Source of the DNA: Desulfosporosinus sp. Sb-LF
GTDB taxonomy: Bacteria; Bacillota; Desulfitobacteriia; Desulfitobacteriales; Desulfitobacteriaceae
Assembly (NCBI RefSeq): GCF_004766055.1
Contig: NZ_SPQR01000001.1
Span: forward strand, 248,001 to 312,000
Length of the DNA stretch: 64,000 bases
Direction: 5' to 3'
Below are positions 51,271 through 59,434 of the stretch, in pieces. The notes beneath the pieces are model-generated. The model was not told the origin of the DNA. It was given only the letters and a program-made list of their open reading frames with translations, and made no database searches. The position numbers and the translations under genes were made by a program. The first letter of the stretch is position 1; each line of letters starts with the position of its first letter.

Positions 51271-51318
51271 AGTTGTCTTGACAACTATATTATATATTCG
51301 TAGTTAATTTTCAGTCAA
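51271..51318 (-). promoter_or_regulatory. marR promoter and overlapping operator
   Basis: On the minus strand, -35 TTGACT (complement of 51313-51318) and -10 TATAAT (51289-51294) are 18 bases apart. AGTTGTCTTGACAACT (51271-51286), a palindrome with 7-base arms, begins two bases after the -10 box, where a bound repressor would block transcription start. Confidence 0.75.
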
Positions 51319-51660
51319 TATGTAAGGCTCTATTTATTTTTTAGCAAAATGTATCAAATAATTTAGCTTCAAATTTTAAAGCGATTTTAAGATAGATTTG
51401 CGATTTCACGTTTTGCCCCTCATAACGGATAACCCGTATTACTGAAATCAGTTTTGCAATAATTACTAGTCGCAAAATAACACTTAAAATAAGCGCAAAT
51501 TGCATCCTAAATTGACAGCGACATGATAGGATTAAAATGTGAGAGTGAAAGACTGTACAATAATCGTTTGTTTATTAATAAGCCACAGCACCTAACTTTC
51601 AATTATTCTTATACTGCGTAATGGGTTTTGGATTTTATATTTCTCAAACATTTGTGGACT

Positions 51661-51702
51661 AAAAAGACACGCTTAATACATATTTAAAGCGTGTCTTTTT
51701 TT
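51661..51702. terminator. Long perfect terminator-like hairpin
   Basis: AAAAAGACACGCTT and AAGCGTGTCTTTTT flank an 11-base loop, with further Ts. A-tract and T-tract make it functional on both strands. No gene adjoins it; 51330-51660 shows nothing that I can call. Confidence 0.7.
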
Positions 51703-51858
51703 AGCACACTACTAACTATAGATACAAATTATCTAACGGGTTCCGTTTTGAGGTGTAAAGTATCTGATTGGAATATGTATTGACCATCAAATGACAGAGT
51801 ATCCTTAGGGGACTTACTAAAAAATTTCAATGTAAATCAACTGACTTACATTTTATGT

Positions 51859-51900
51859 AAAGGATCACACCTTTAATACGATGTGATCCTTTGTATTTTA
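51859..51900. terminator. Terminator-like hairpin
   Basis: AAAGGATCACA and TGTGATCCTTT, 11-base perfect stem, 12-base loop, then GTATTTTA. It is the second orphan terminator in this gene-free stretch. Confidence 0.65.
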
Positions 51901-52010
51901 ATTCCACCGTATCCATTAAGCATTTCTTTAAAGATTTTTTAGTCTAGGGCCTCGAACAATTAAAGTTTCTAAATAGAACTCTCTCCATAACTTAATTATA
52001 ACATATGTAT

Positions 52011-52124
52011 ATGGAAGGATTTTATTGTGAGACAAGAGAAGATGCACTGAAAAAAGTTCTGATACCCAAAGACAGTATGGCTTCTTGCGGAGGCTCTGCA
52101 ACCCTTCGTGAAATTGGTTTGTAG
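52011..52124 (+). pseudogene. LUD-domain (LutB/LutC-like) remnant
   Basis: The frame reads MEGFYCETREDALKKVLIPK then DSMASCGGSATLREIGL and stops. This is the start of LUD-domain proteins (typically VLxLIPKDSTVSWGGSxTLxEIGL), which are linked to lactate use. The normal GWGGS-type motif has become SCGGS and two residues are missing before IPKD. The rest of the gene is absent. Confidence 0.65.
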
Positions 52125-52288
52125 GTCGCATTTCATAAATCGATCAAAATTTTGTCTGCGATTTCGACTTCGTTATACCCTGTGTAAAGCGCATAGTAGG
52201 TCACGACTGTTCTATGTTCGACCCTGAGTGTTCATTGTCGCAATCATGTCATTCGATCTTAAGCCTTGATATATTCTTCATACAAAGG

Positions 52289-52420
52289 TCACGAAATGGT
52301 AACAAATTTATTTTATGATAAGAGCAACAGATGATTACCCGCTACTTAAGCGGTTAATATAGAGCTTTTTCTCATTTCTTATCCTCCTACTTCTCCCCCT
52401 CATAGTGAGGGGGCTTTTTG
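52289..52420 (+). ncRNA. Structured non-coding unit A
   Basis: GTCACGAAATGG is followed by a hairpin CCGCTACTTAAGCGG, the segment TTAATATAGAG, a pyrimidine-rich run, and a strong terminator CCCCCTC-ATAGT-GAGGGGG with CTTTTTG. The same order recurs in unit B (53094-53218). Sequence is shared mainly in GTCACGAA, the hairpin with AGCGGTTA, ATATAGAG and the terminator. No ORF fits. Confidence 0.5.
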
Positions 52421-52603
52421 TATTGTCTAAAGAGGTTCCCCTTAATTTTGCAGGAATTTCATGAGATGATTGGGTGTGCCCTGTATTAATATTTTTTTGA
52501 TATTTAACGCAAATTGACGTTTAATCAAGGAAAGAAGGGTTAATAAATGTTTGGCTAAGGAAATAAAGACTTTGAATGCATACGGAGAAGTGAGTTTGAA
52601 TTA

Positions 52604-52935
52604 GCAGCGATCATAACGATGCCGATGATGTAAGTGCTGGAGATTTGAGTAAGCGAATCATCGTCACGGAATTAGGAGCAACAACACAAGTGCAGGAGCT
52701 CTCCCGAAAAATAAACATGCTTATCGATAACTTCGAGTTAGCATTCAAGGGGACGACCCATGGACTTACTAAAATTATTTCAGCTACATATGAAGAACTT
52801 AAGGTTATTCGTGTTCAGAATGAAGGACTTAGTGAACAGGTTGAGCAGATTAAACAAATTACAATTGCAGTAGATAATACGGCGCAGTCAATTGAGAGCG
52901 TTGCTGTTTCGACTGCAGAAATTGCAAATTCCTAG
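52604..52935 (+). pseudogene. Methyl-accepting chemotaxis protein remnant
   Basis: DADDVSAGDLSKRIIVTELG, reading into TTQVQELSRKINMLIDNFE, is the end of a HAMP domain. LTKIISATYEELKVIRVQNE and IKQITIAVDNTAQSIESVAV then continue into the first helix of the signalling domain, up to a stop at 52935. The ligand-binding and membrane parts and the conserved signalling tip are missing. A further short frame MFIKTKRDDIAKALKKLT (52971 on) could be more debris. Confidence 0.7.
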
Positions 52936-53093
52936 GAATGCTTGAAGAACTACAAAGGGTATGTTTATAAAGACAAAGCGAGATGACATAGCTAAAGCCC
53001 TTAAAAAACTAACTATGACTATAATTCATACTCAACTTAACTATAATGAATTTGTTTTTATTATTCAAAAGCAATAATATATTAACAAAGAAA

Positions 53094-53218
53094 GTCACGA
53101 AGCGATAGTAAAGATCAAACCACAATTACTCGCTATTTTAGCGGTTAAATATAGAGTGCAATTTCCGATTATTCCACCTTTCATTTCTATACCCCTCCTA
53201 GCGAGGGGATTTTTTGTA
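53094..53218 (+). ncRNA. Structured non-coding unit B
   Basis: A relative of unit A: GTCACGAAGCG, CTCGCTATTTTAGCGGTTAA (hairpin), ATATAGAG, a pyrimidine-rich segment, and the terminator CCCCTC-CTAGC-GAGGGG with ATTTTTTG. Stem bases differ from unit A in a compensatory way (CCCCCTC/GAGGGGG versus CCCCTC/GAGGGG), suggesting conserved structure. Confidence 0.5.
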
Positions 53219-53344
53219 AAGAAAAGGTGCCGTAGTGAGAATCAGAGTTAGTTATAGGGCATGGTTTTTGTATAAGGTGTAATAAAATGTCCCAAGATTC
53301 CAAGAAGTAATTAATTACCAAAATGTTAACGCAAATATGTAAAT

Positions 53345-53530
53345 ATGTAGTATAATATGTCGAAGGATGTATTTAGGCTTTTTCATGTAGTTAAAACTCT
53401 TGTCTGTCCGCTTTATGGGCGGTGGGAACTTTTTTAGATAATCTTGTCCCATATATTGGGCAATAACTAAGCCCTATGGGACATTGCGCAAAGGCCTCCG
53501 GACGCGGGGGTCTCTTTATGCTACTGTATA
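53345..53530 (+). ncRNA. Structured leader-like unit C before the ligase remnant
   Basis: A -10 box TATAAT (53351) is followed by TGTCGAAGGATG, AGGCTTTTTCATGTAG, a GTCCGC...GGGCGG hairpin with ACTTTTTT, a long TGTCCCAT...ATGGGACA stem, and GGCCTCC...GGGGGTC. It lies directly upstream of the DNA ligase pseudogene at 53554. It shares its first part with unit D. Confidence 0.45.
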
Positions 53531-53553
53531 TGGTTCTCTGAGAGGTGAGATTT

Positions 53554-53880
53554 ATGGTCATTAGTCCAATGCTATTACACAAGGTAGAAGAACCCCTTTG
53601 ACAACGATGATTGGGTAAGTGAATTAAAATTAGACAGGATTCGCTTACTCTACTCTACGATGAATGGTTCAGACTTTAAATACCAGACATGAAATGAAGT
53701 AACAGAACGTTCTCTCTAGCTTATTACAAATCAATCCCCAAGGGTACGATCCTCGATGGTGAAATTATTATCACTGACGAAATTGGCCGGAATTTGAAGC
53801 GTTGATGGAGAGGTTTCAAGTCAGGTACCTTGAATTTGCTAAGAAGGTTTTTGTGGATAGCAAAGGGAGGGCTTTGAGCC
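53554..53880 (+). pseudogene. ATP-dependent DNA ligase remnant
   Basis: ATG 53554 behind AGAGGTGAG starts MVISPMLLHKVEEP; then a frameshift leads to DNDDWVSELKLDRIRLLYST, NGSDFKYQT, a stop, and QINPQGTILDGEIIITDEIG. This is the adenylation domain of an ATP-dependent DNA ligase of about 300-600 residues. In the active-site motif KxDG the glycine is changed (ELKLDRIR). Later parts are lost. It is not a copy of the intact ligD but a different ligase. Confidence 0.8.
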
Positions 53881-53937
53881 CACTAGTGGTTTTACCTATA
53901 ACTTACCAGCATAGAATCCAACAATAACGTAATTCAA

Positions 53938-54040
53938 CATGGTATAATAGGCCGAAGGGACTTTTGGCCCTTTAACCCTTTTCATGTAGCATTCCTCTTT
54001 TTTCCCTCCGGGGACAGCAATTCGGAGGGGATTTTTTCGA
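53938..54040 (+). ncRNA. Compact promoter-hairpin-terminator unit D
   Basis: TATAAT (53943) is followed by AGGCCGAAGGGACTTTTGGC, CCTTTAACCCTTTTCATGTA and, after a T-rich stretch, the terminator CCCTCC...GGAGGGG with ATTTTTTC. CGAAGG and TTTTCATGTAG are shared with unit C. A small RNA of about 90 nt is the simplest reading. Confidence 0.5.
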
Positions 54041-54204
54041 AGATCTAGTTTAGAAAAGACTCTTTTTACCTTTATAATATTGTGCAAAGATCTCCTTCGA
54101 TGGAGATCTTTATTTTATTGGCTGGCTTATATTCTTAATATAATATTAAATATCTACAACTCTATTGTATTCTTATAGCAGAAGTTCGTACTTAGATAGA
54201 AAAA

Positions 54205-54270
54205 CTACACAAAAAATATACTGTAGAACCATCCTTGCTGTGGGACGGTTCTACAGTATATTTTTTGTAG
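54205..54270. repeat. Long near-perfect inverted repeat
   Basis: AAAAAATATACTGTAGAACC and GGTTCTACAGTATATTTTTT are exact complements, extended outward by CTACA/TGTAG with one bulge, around a 15-base loop. The ~25-base arms exceed a normal terminator. It may be a MITE-like element or a strong bidirectional terminator. Confidence 0.7.
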
Positions 54271-54323
54271 AAGATTTAGAAAAGGAGAGCTTAATTACTC
54301 TCTTTGGTTTTTGGTTTAAGGAA

Positions 54324-54482
54324 CTACTTTAGAAAATTATATAGATCAGTAACCTTGTCATGTTGAAGCACAACTGTAATATTCGTAGTGTCAGGTCGCA
54401 TCCTAACGCCATTGGTAGCCTTTTTAAGTCTGCTTTCCTGAAAGTCTGGACCCAGAATTGAAACTGCTTGATCAAATGTCAT
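54324..54482 (-). CDS. Small ORF resembling a SmpA/OmlA-type C-terminus
   Basis: The minus strand reads MTFDQAVSILGPDFQESRLK then KATNGVRMRPDTTNITVVLQ and HDKVTDLYNFLK. MTFDQAVSILG resembles the GMTxxEVxxILG start of SmpA/OmlA-like folds. The ATG has AAGGGT almost touching it, a poor RBS distance, so it may be the tail of a lost gene. 54500-54790 holds no supportable gene. Confidence 0.4.
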   Translation of the reverse strand: MTFDQAVSILGPDFQESRLKKATNGVRMRPDTTNITVVLQHDKVTDLYNFLK

Positions 54483-54802
54483 ACCCTTGCGAGCTTATTG
54501 AATTGGTCTACTGAAAAGAGTAGAAGCGGTTTTGCCGGGCATGGTCTGAGTTTCGGATTCAAGCCTACCTTTATTAAGTCGAATATTAAAATCTTACTAC
54601 CCGTCCTGTTAAACATTTTGATCGCTGATAATTTGCCATGTGCTATAATACGAATAATAGGCAAGTTGAAACAAGGGGGAATAAAGTAATAATTTACACC
54701 AATGACTTTTATAAATGTTATATAGGTAACTAAAAAACTAAGTATACCCCGTTCGATTAGTTTATGGACTTCGCTCCCCCTTAAATAAAAGGAGATGTAA
54801 AA

Positions 54803-55132
54803 ATGAAAAAGATAGAGACGTTAGAAGATGCCCAATACTTTATAGACAACTTCAGGTATTTAGGGAAAGAATCAACAACCTTATACGGAGTTCAAAGTTG
54901 GAGTTATGAACGTAACCTGCTCAACGAAGATGGTCATTCGAAGGTTAACAGTTTGCCCGTGACCATTACGATCGATAAACAAAATAAACTTACAAAGTTT
55001 TGTTATACGAATGATGTTGGCAGAAAGGTAAAAGAATTGGTACCGTTGACTGCTCAAGATATTTTTGAGGATAGGGAACATATCAATTATGCTTTAGGTG
55101 TTCTTGATAGATCTTCTGGATCAAATCAATAA
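54803..55132 (+). CDS. Hypothetical protein
   Basis: The 109-residue protein starts at ATG 54803 behind AAAGGAG. It is soluble and polar (MKKIETLEDAQYFIDNFRYL, WSYERNLLNEDGHSKV, FCYTNDVGRKVKELVPLTAQ). I recognise no family. Good RBS and a following terminator (55226) argue that it is a real gene in an otherwise decayed region. Confidence 0.65.
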   Translation: MKKIETLEDAQYFIDNFRYLGKESTTLYGVQSWSYERNLLNEDGHSKVNSLPVTITIDKQNKLTKFCYTNDVGRKVKELVPLTAQDIFEDREHINYALGVLDRSSGSNQ

Positions 55133-55225
55133 CAAGGGCCTTCACTATTGTTTAAAAGCAAGAGATTGCAGCTGGGGAAACTATATGCAGTTGTGGTTAG
55201 CTGACAAATTAAAGAAATAATTATT

Positions 55226-55281
55226 AGGGGCAGCCTCTTCATAGAAATTACGTTTCTATGAAGAGGCTGCCCCTTTCTTTT
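55226..55281 (+). terminator. Very long perfect terminator hairpin
   Basis: AGGGGCAGCCTCTTCATAGA-AA and its exact complement (22-base arms) enclose TTACG, followed by TTCTTTTG. It is the probable terminator of the 54803 gene; its length is unusual. Confidence 0.8.
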
Positions 55282-55513
55282 GCTACGATACTTTATTGTC
55301 TCTTTTAAATTAAATCATCGTCATATTGATTATGTAGATTCTTCTAAACGCCAGCCGTCGAGGTATGAATAGTAGCAAATTTAGCCTGTTTAGATGCAAG
55401 TTTATTTTATCTTGCACAAGGAAAATGGCAGCATGTGGAGAAATGATACATGTGTACCAGTATTAGGAATGAGAATACTGTTGGTGTTTATGAGAAATTA
55501 AGGAGGAATAACT

Positions 55514-55570
55514 TTGGAGAAATTTCTATTTGTGTTGAGTCGCGGACTCTCTTTGCGTTTGATACATTAA
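55514..55570 (+). pseudogene. Start of a DsrE-like gene, truncated
   Basis: A strong RBS (TTAAGGAGGAATAAC) precedes TTG 55514, which reads MEKFLFVLSRGLSLRLIH and stops. EKFLFVLSRG is the usual first strand of DsrE/DsrEF-like sulfur-relay proteins (FVLTRGxEDPxRA). The rest is lost. A genuine 18-residue leader peptide is the alternative. Confidence 0.4.
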
Positions 55571-55749
55571 ACTGATATATTTAAACTAATTAGTACTAAA
55601 AACATATAAGAAGTCAATAGTTTTAAACAAAATACTTTGTGCTAAAAAGAGCATTAAAGTTCCTTAGAAGTTCTTCGATTGGACCTTAATAAACACTTAT
55701 GACAATAGAAGAAAGGAGAGAAGTACTTCCATTAGGTTAGTACGAATAA

Positions 55750-56961
55750 GTGAGATATTTTAATTACTTGTCGAAAGAGGGTAGGGAAGCTACCTTCTTC
55801 AGAGCGCCGGAGTCTTTTGATAAAGAAACGCCCCGAGCGATACTTTCCTATGCGCTTGGAGCGACGCTCTATATGCCTGGGACACGTGAAACAATAGCTA
55901 GTGACATCATCACAAAGAAAAATATTGGTCTAGCCTCGACTGTGTTCTGCTTAGAAGATTCGATTGGAGATTTGGAAGTTGTCTTTGCCGAGGACAATAT
56001 CATAAACCAAGTACAAAAAATTCATGAGGCCTTGATGAATCAGGAAATCGAGTCTGATGATCTCCCACTGATATTTATTCGGGTTAGAAATCCAGAACAA
56101 ATCCTGAAGCTAACTGAGGGGATGGGAGATAGTTCGAAGATTATTACAGGCTTTGTTTTTCCTAAATTCACCTCGGAAAGTCATCGATATTTTGAAGTTA
56201 TAGAGAGTTTGAATGACCGATCGACTGTGCCGTTTTACGGAATGCCCATTATAGAAAGCCATCGAGCTATTTACAGTGAATCGCGTGTCCATGAGTTGAT
56301 GGAAATTAAGCGACTCTTAGATTCTTATCATAACTTGGTCTTGAATGTTCGAATTGGGGCGACGGATTTTTCGGGTCTATTCGGTATACGTAGAGGACCG
56401 GATGTAACCATTTATGATATTATGGTGATCCGTGATTGCCTCGCAGATATTACGAATATTTTTGGACGTGTTGAGAGTGATTACATCATTTCTGGACCAG
56501 TTTGGGAATACTTCGCAAATGTTGAAAGAGTGCTTAAACCTCAGTTGCGTAGAAGCCCCTTCGAAGAATTTCATAGTGACAATGGGTGTAGTGAGAGTAG
56601 TGGTACGAAGATTCGTAGCCAGCTTTTAAATAAGTATGTAGATGGTTTAATCCGAGAGGTGATTCTTGATAGACAAAATGGGATTGTCGGAAAAACCATT
56701 ATTCATCCAAGTCATATCCTACCTGTTCAGGCATTATATGTTGTGGGGCATGAAGAATATTTAGATGCTTTGAGCATCATTGAAAACAGCCATGGCGAAA
56801 AAGGTGTCCTTAAAAGTCACTATACCAATAAAATGAATGAGATAAAACCTCATTATCATTGGGCCCAGAAGATTCTATTAAGAGCAAAGAATTATGGAGT
56901 GTTTAATGAACAGCACAATTTCATCTGTCTTCTCACCGAAGAAGCATATATACAATCTTGA
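55750..56961 (+). CDS. HpcH/HpaI (citrate lyase beta)-like aldolase of the Ter operon
   Basis: The 403-residue protein starts at GTG 55750; no strong RBS is visible, and no better start exists. GATLYMPGTRETIASDI, VFCLEDSIGDLEV, LIFIRVRNPEQI and VLNVRIGATDFSGLFGIRRG are the TIM-barrel motifs of HpcH/HpaI/CitE-type C-C lyases, with the metal-binding acidic residues (ED) in place. In Ter-linked operons this enzyme is predicted to act with the downstream phosphoribosyltransferases to make a nucleoside-like compound. It overlaps the next gene by 56 bases. Confidence 0.88.
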   Translation: MRYFNYLSKEGREATFFRAPESFDKETPRAILSYALGATLYMPGTRETIASDIITKKNIGLASTVFCLEDSIGDLEVVFAEDNIINQVQKIHEALMNQEIESDDLPLIFIRVRNPEQILKLTEGMGDSSKIITGFVFPKFTSESHRYFEVIESLNDRSTVPFYGMPIIESHRAIYSESRVHELMEIKRLLDSYHNLVLNVRIGATDFSGLFGIRRGPDVTIYDIMVIRDCLADITNIFGRVESDYIISGPVWEYFANVERVLKPQLRRSPFEEFHSDNGCSESSGTKIRSQLLNKYVDGLIREVILDRQNGIVGKTIIHPSHILPVQALYVVGHEEYLDALSIIENSHGEKGVLKSHYTNKMNEIKPHYHWAQKILLRAKNYGVFNEQHNFICLLTEEAYIQS

Positions 56962-58315
56962 AGGGCAAAGATTAACGGTTAAGATAACGAATAATCCCTT
57001 TGATTTCTCCCCTCATACGTTATTTTCCTTAGCAGCTAGGAAAAACAAGAAACGAGGATTTCTGTTTGTCAGCAATGTACTTGGAAAACATGTACCCGTC
57101 AATCCCTTTATTCCGATGTTGGCGGGGGTGGCACTCGCTGTTAAATTTCTGAGTGAAATCCATGGGGTGTATCATGCCGACACCCAAGCGATCGTAAAGG
57201 CCCTAAAGGGTGAAGAACCTGCGAAAAGAATTTATGAATTAATGGTACAACGATCACTTGTTGTCCTCTCGGAGGAAACTTTATTCATAGGCTTTGCTGA
57301 AACGGCCACTGGATTAGGGCATGCAGCGTTTAGCTTATTTGACAATGCTCACTATCTGCACACGACACGTGAACAGATACCTCTATTAGACTCGGAACTC
57401 AATTTTACGGAAGACCATTCTCACGCGGTTAATCATCGGTGTTATCCACTGGACACTAAGTCACTTGAGAGTTCAAAAATGATCGTTCTAGTTGATGACG
57501 AAATTACAACGGGAAATACGGCCCTGAATATTATTCGGGCAATCCACGGCAAGTTTCCGAAGTCGGATTACGTGGTGCTATCCTTATTAGATTGGAGAAC
57601 GACAGAAGACCGATCGGTTTTTTCAAAGCTGGAACAACAGCTCGACACAAAAATTCATACCATTTCTCTCCTAAAGGGGGAAATAGCGGTAGATGGGGAT
57701 CCTATTCGTGAGCCAATAGATCGTGTTGACTCTACTGTGGGGACGGATGGCTTCGAAGAAGCTCATGTTTTTCCAGAACTGAAGTTTCTCGATATTCCAG
57801 ATAGGGTTAAAGTTTGTTCGAAAGACTCTACAGGGTATAAAAATGTTTCACCCTATCTGAAATTAACAGGAAGATTTGGCTTGTCGAGCAAAGACAATTT
57901 AAAACTTGTGCGATTAGCAAAAGACATCGGTGAAGAGCTAAAAAAAGATCGGATGGGTGAAAAGACACTTTGTTTGGGAACCGGGGAATTCATGTATTTC
58001 CCCATGCTCGTCGCTGCCCACATGGGAGAAGGTATTCGTTATCATTCGACAACGAGGAGTCCAATTTACCCTTTTGCGAAACCGCAATACGCGATTCAAA
58101 ATGGCTTTGCTTACATTAGTCCTGACGAAGCAAGTATTACTAATTATCTATATAACGTGCCTTTGCAGTACTACGATGAAGTATATTTATTCATGGAAAG
58201 GGAAGTTTCTCACGAGCGATTGGTACCAATGTTAACGATTTTTCGAGAATTAGGTATTCCACGTTTGGTTTTAGTGATGGGTACATCAGGGAAAGAGGTG
58301 CCTTTAGATGATTGA
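56906..58315 (+). CDS. Phosphoribosyltransferase with TRSP-type C-terminal domain
   Basis: ATG 56906 (GGAGTG upstream) gives 469 residues. The N-terminal half is a type I phosphoribosyltransferase: FIGFAETATGLGHAAFSLF and the PRPP loop IVLVDDEITTGNTALNIIRA. The C-terminal half (LCLGTGEFMYFPMLVAAHMG, YHSTTRSPIYPF, YLYNVPLQYYDEVYLFME) is the TRSP region found in Ter-linked proteins. It should move a ribose-phosphate group from PRPP to an unknown base-like acceptor. It overlaps its neighbours on both sides, so translation is coupled. Confidence 0.88.
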   Translation: MNSTISSVFSPKKHIYNLEGQRLTVKITNNPFDFSPHTLFSLAARKNKKRGFLFVSNVLGKHVPVNPFIPMLAGVALAVKFLSEIHGVYHADTQAIVKALKGEEPAKRIYELMVQRSLVVLSEETLFIGFAETATGLGHAAFSLFDNAHYLHTTREQIPLLDSELNFTEDHSHAVNHRCYPLDTKSLESSKMIVLVDDEITTGNTALNIIRAIHGKFPKSDYVVLSLLDWRTTEDRSVFSKLEQQLDTKIHTISLLKGEIAVDGDPIREPIDRVDSTVGTDGFEEAHVFPELKFLDIPDRVKVCSKDSTGYKNVSPYLKLTGRFGLSSKDNLKLVRLAKDIGEELKKDRMGEKTLCLGTGEFMYFPMLVAAHMGEGIRYHSTTRSPIYPFAKPQYAIQNGFAYISPDEASITNYLYNVPLQYYDEVYLFMEREVSHERLVPMLTIFRELGIPRLVLVMGTSGKEVPLDD

Positions 58316-59423
58316 CAAATTCTTCGCTGATCGAATTCCAGATCCACTTTCCATAGGATGTTATAACACTAATGACGTCATCTTTCTACTTAAAAACCTT
58401 AATGGCTTATTGTCGGAAACTGATTTGGAAACGCGTGAGAAAAGAATCCAGTCGGGCGGTCATTATTCGGAAATGCTGCCGATCGAATATGTACCGAGCA
58501 AAGAGTACCTGAATCTTTTTCACGAGACGTTAAGTAAAAATGCTACTAAGGTCGCTGAAGCTGTCAGAGTGGTAGCTGAACTTATCCTGAAGAGGAACGG
58601 ACCTAAGGTAGTTCTAGTTTCCTTAGCCCGTGCGGGTACCCCGATAGGAGTTTTAATTAAACGTTATCTTCTGGAAATTCACGACTTGGATTTACCACAC
58701 TATAGTATTTCCATTATTCGGGGCAAGGGAATTGATGAAAATGCTATACTGTATATCTTGCAGAACCACCCTGAATCCAAGATCCAGTTTATTGATGGCT
58801 GGACAGGTAAAGGCGCGATCACAGCCGTTTTGAGCCAAGCGTGTACTGAGTTCACAGTTAGATTTGGTTACGAGTTAGATAGTGACTTAGCAGTTCTTGC
58901 CGATCCTGGGTACTGTGTAAAAACGTTTGGTACAAGGGAAGACTTCTTAATTCCCAGTGCGTGCCTAAATTCTACTGTCTCTGGGCTAGTGAGTCGCACT
59001 GTTTGTCGCATGGATCTTATCGGAGATAAGGAGTTTCACGGGGTTCGATTTTATGAAGAACTCCTGCAAGAAGAGGTATCCAATCTCTTTGTCGATACAA
59101 TATCCGCGGAGTTTAAAAAGCTCAGACAATGCCCTTTTGGCTTTGGGGAGACCAAGGACCATGCTGAGGTTACCTGGCAAGGTATAAAAGGGATAAATAC
59201 AATCATGGAAAAATTTAGGATTGAGGATATTAACTTCATTAAACCAGGCATTGGAGAAACTACGAGAGTTCTCTTGCGGCGGATACCCGAGAGAATTCTG
59301 GTGGATAATCTGGAAAACCCTAACTTGAAGCATATTCTACTGCTATCTAAGGATAAAGGGGTACCTGTTGAGGAGTACCCAGATCTTACGTATTCATGTT
59401 GCGGTATTGTACGGCGACTTTAA
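58308..59423 (+). CDS. StiP-type (PF11202-like) phosphoribosyltransferase-fold protein
   Basis: The 371-residue protein overlaps the previous gene by eight bases. Key stretches are RIQSGGHYSEMLPIEYVPS, VVLVSLARAGTPIGVLIKR and IIRGKGIDENAILYIL, plus IQFIDGWTGKGAITAVLSQA, which resembles a PRPP-binding loop (FIDGWTGKG). These define the Ter-associated StiP family, first described as a stress-linked cysteine-protease-like or PRTase-fold protein. Cysteines near the C-terminus (YSCCGIVRRL) are also typical. It is thought to act in the same pathway as the neighbouring aldolase and PRTase. Confidence 0.85.
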   Translation: MIDKFFADRIPDPLSIGCYNTNDVIFLLKNLNGLLSETDLETREKRIQSGGHYSEMLPIEYVPSKEYLNLFHETLSKNATKVAEAVRVVAELILKRNGPKVVLVSLARAGTPIGVLIKRYLLEIHDLDLPHYSISIIRGKGIDENAILYILQNHPESKIQFIDGWTGKGAITAVLSQACTEFTVRFGYELDSDLAVLADPGYCVKTFGTREDFLIPSACLNSTVSGLVSRTVCRMDLIGDKEFHGVRFYEELLQEEVSNLFVDTISAEFKKLRQCPFGFGETKDHAEVTWQGIKGINTIMEKFRIEDINFIKPGIGETTRVLLRRIPERILVDNLENPNLKHILLLSKDKGVPVEEYPDLTYSCCGIVRRL

Positions 59424-59434
59424 TGGAGGTATCC

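Noticed and set aside
52140..52280. Possible additional small ORFs between the LUD remnant and unit A
   Set aside because: No frame longer than about 25 codons with an RBS and no recognisable motif.
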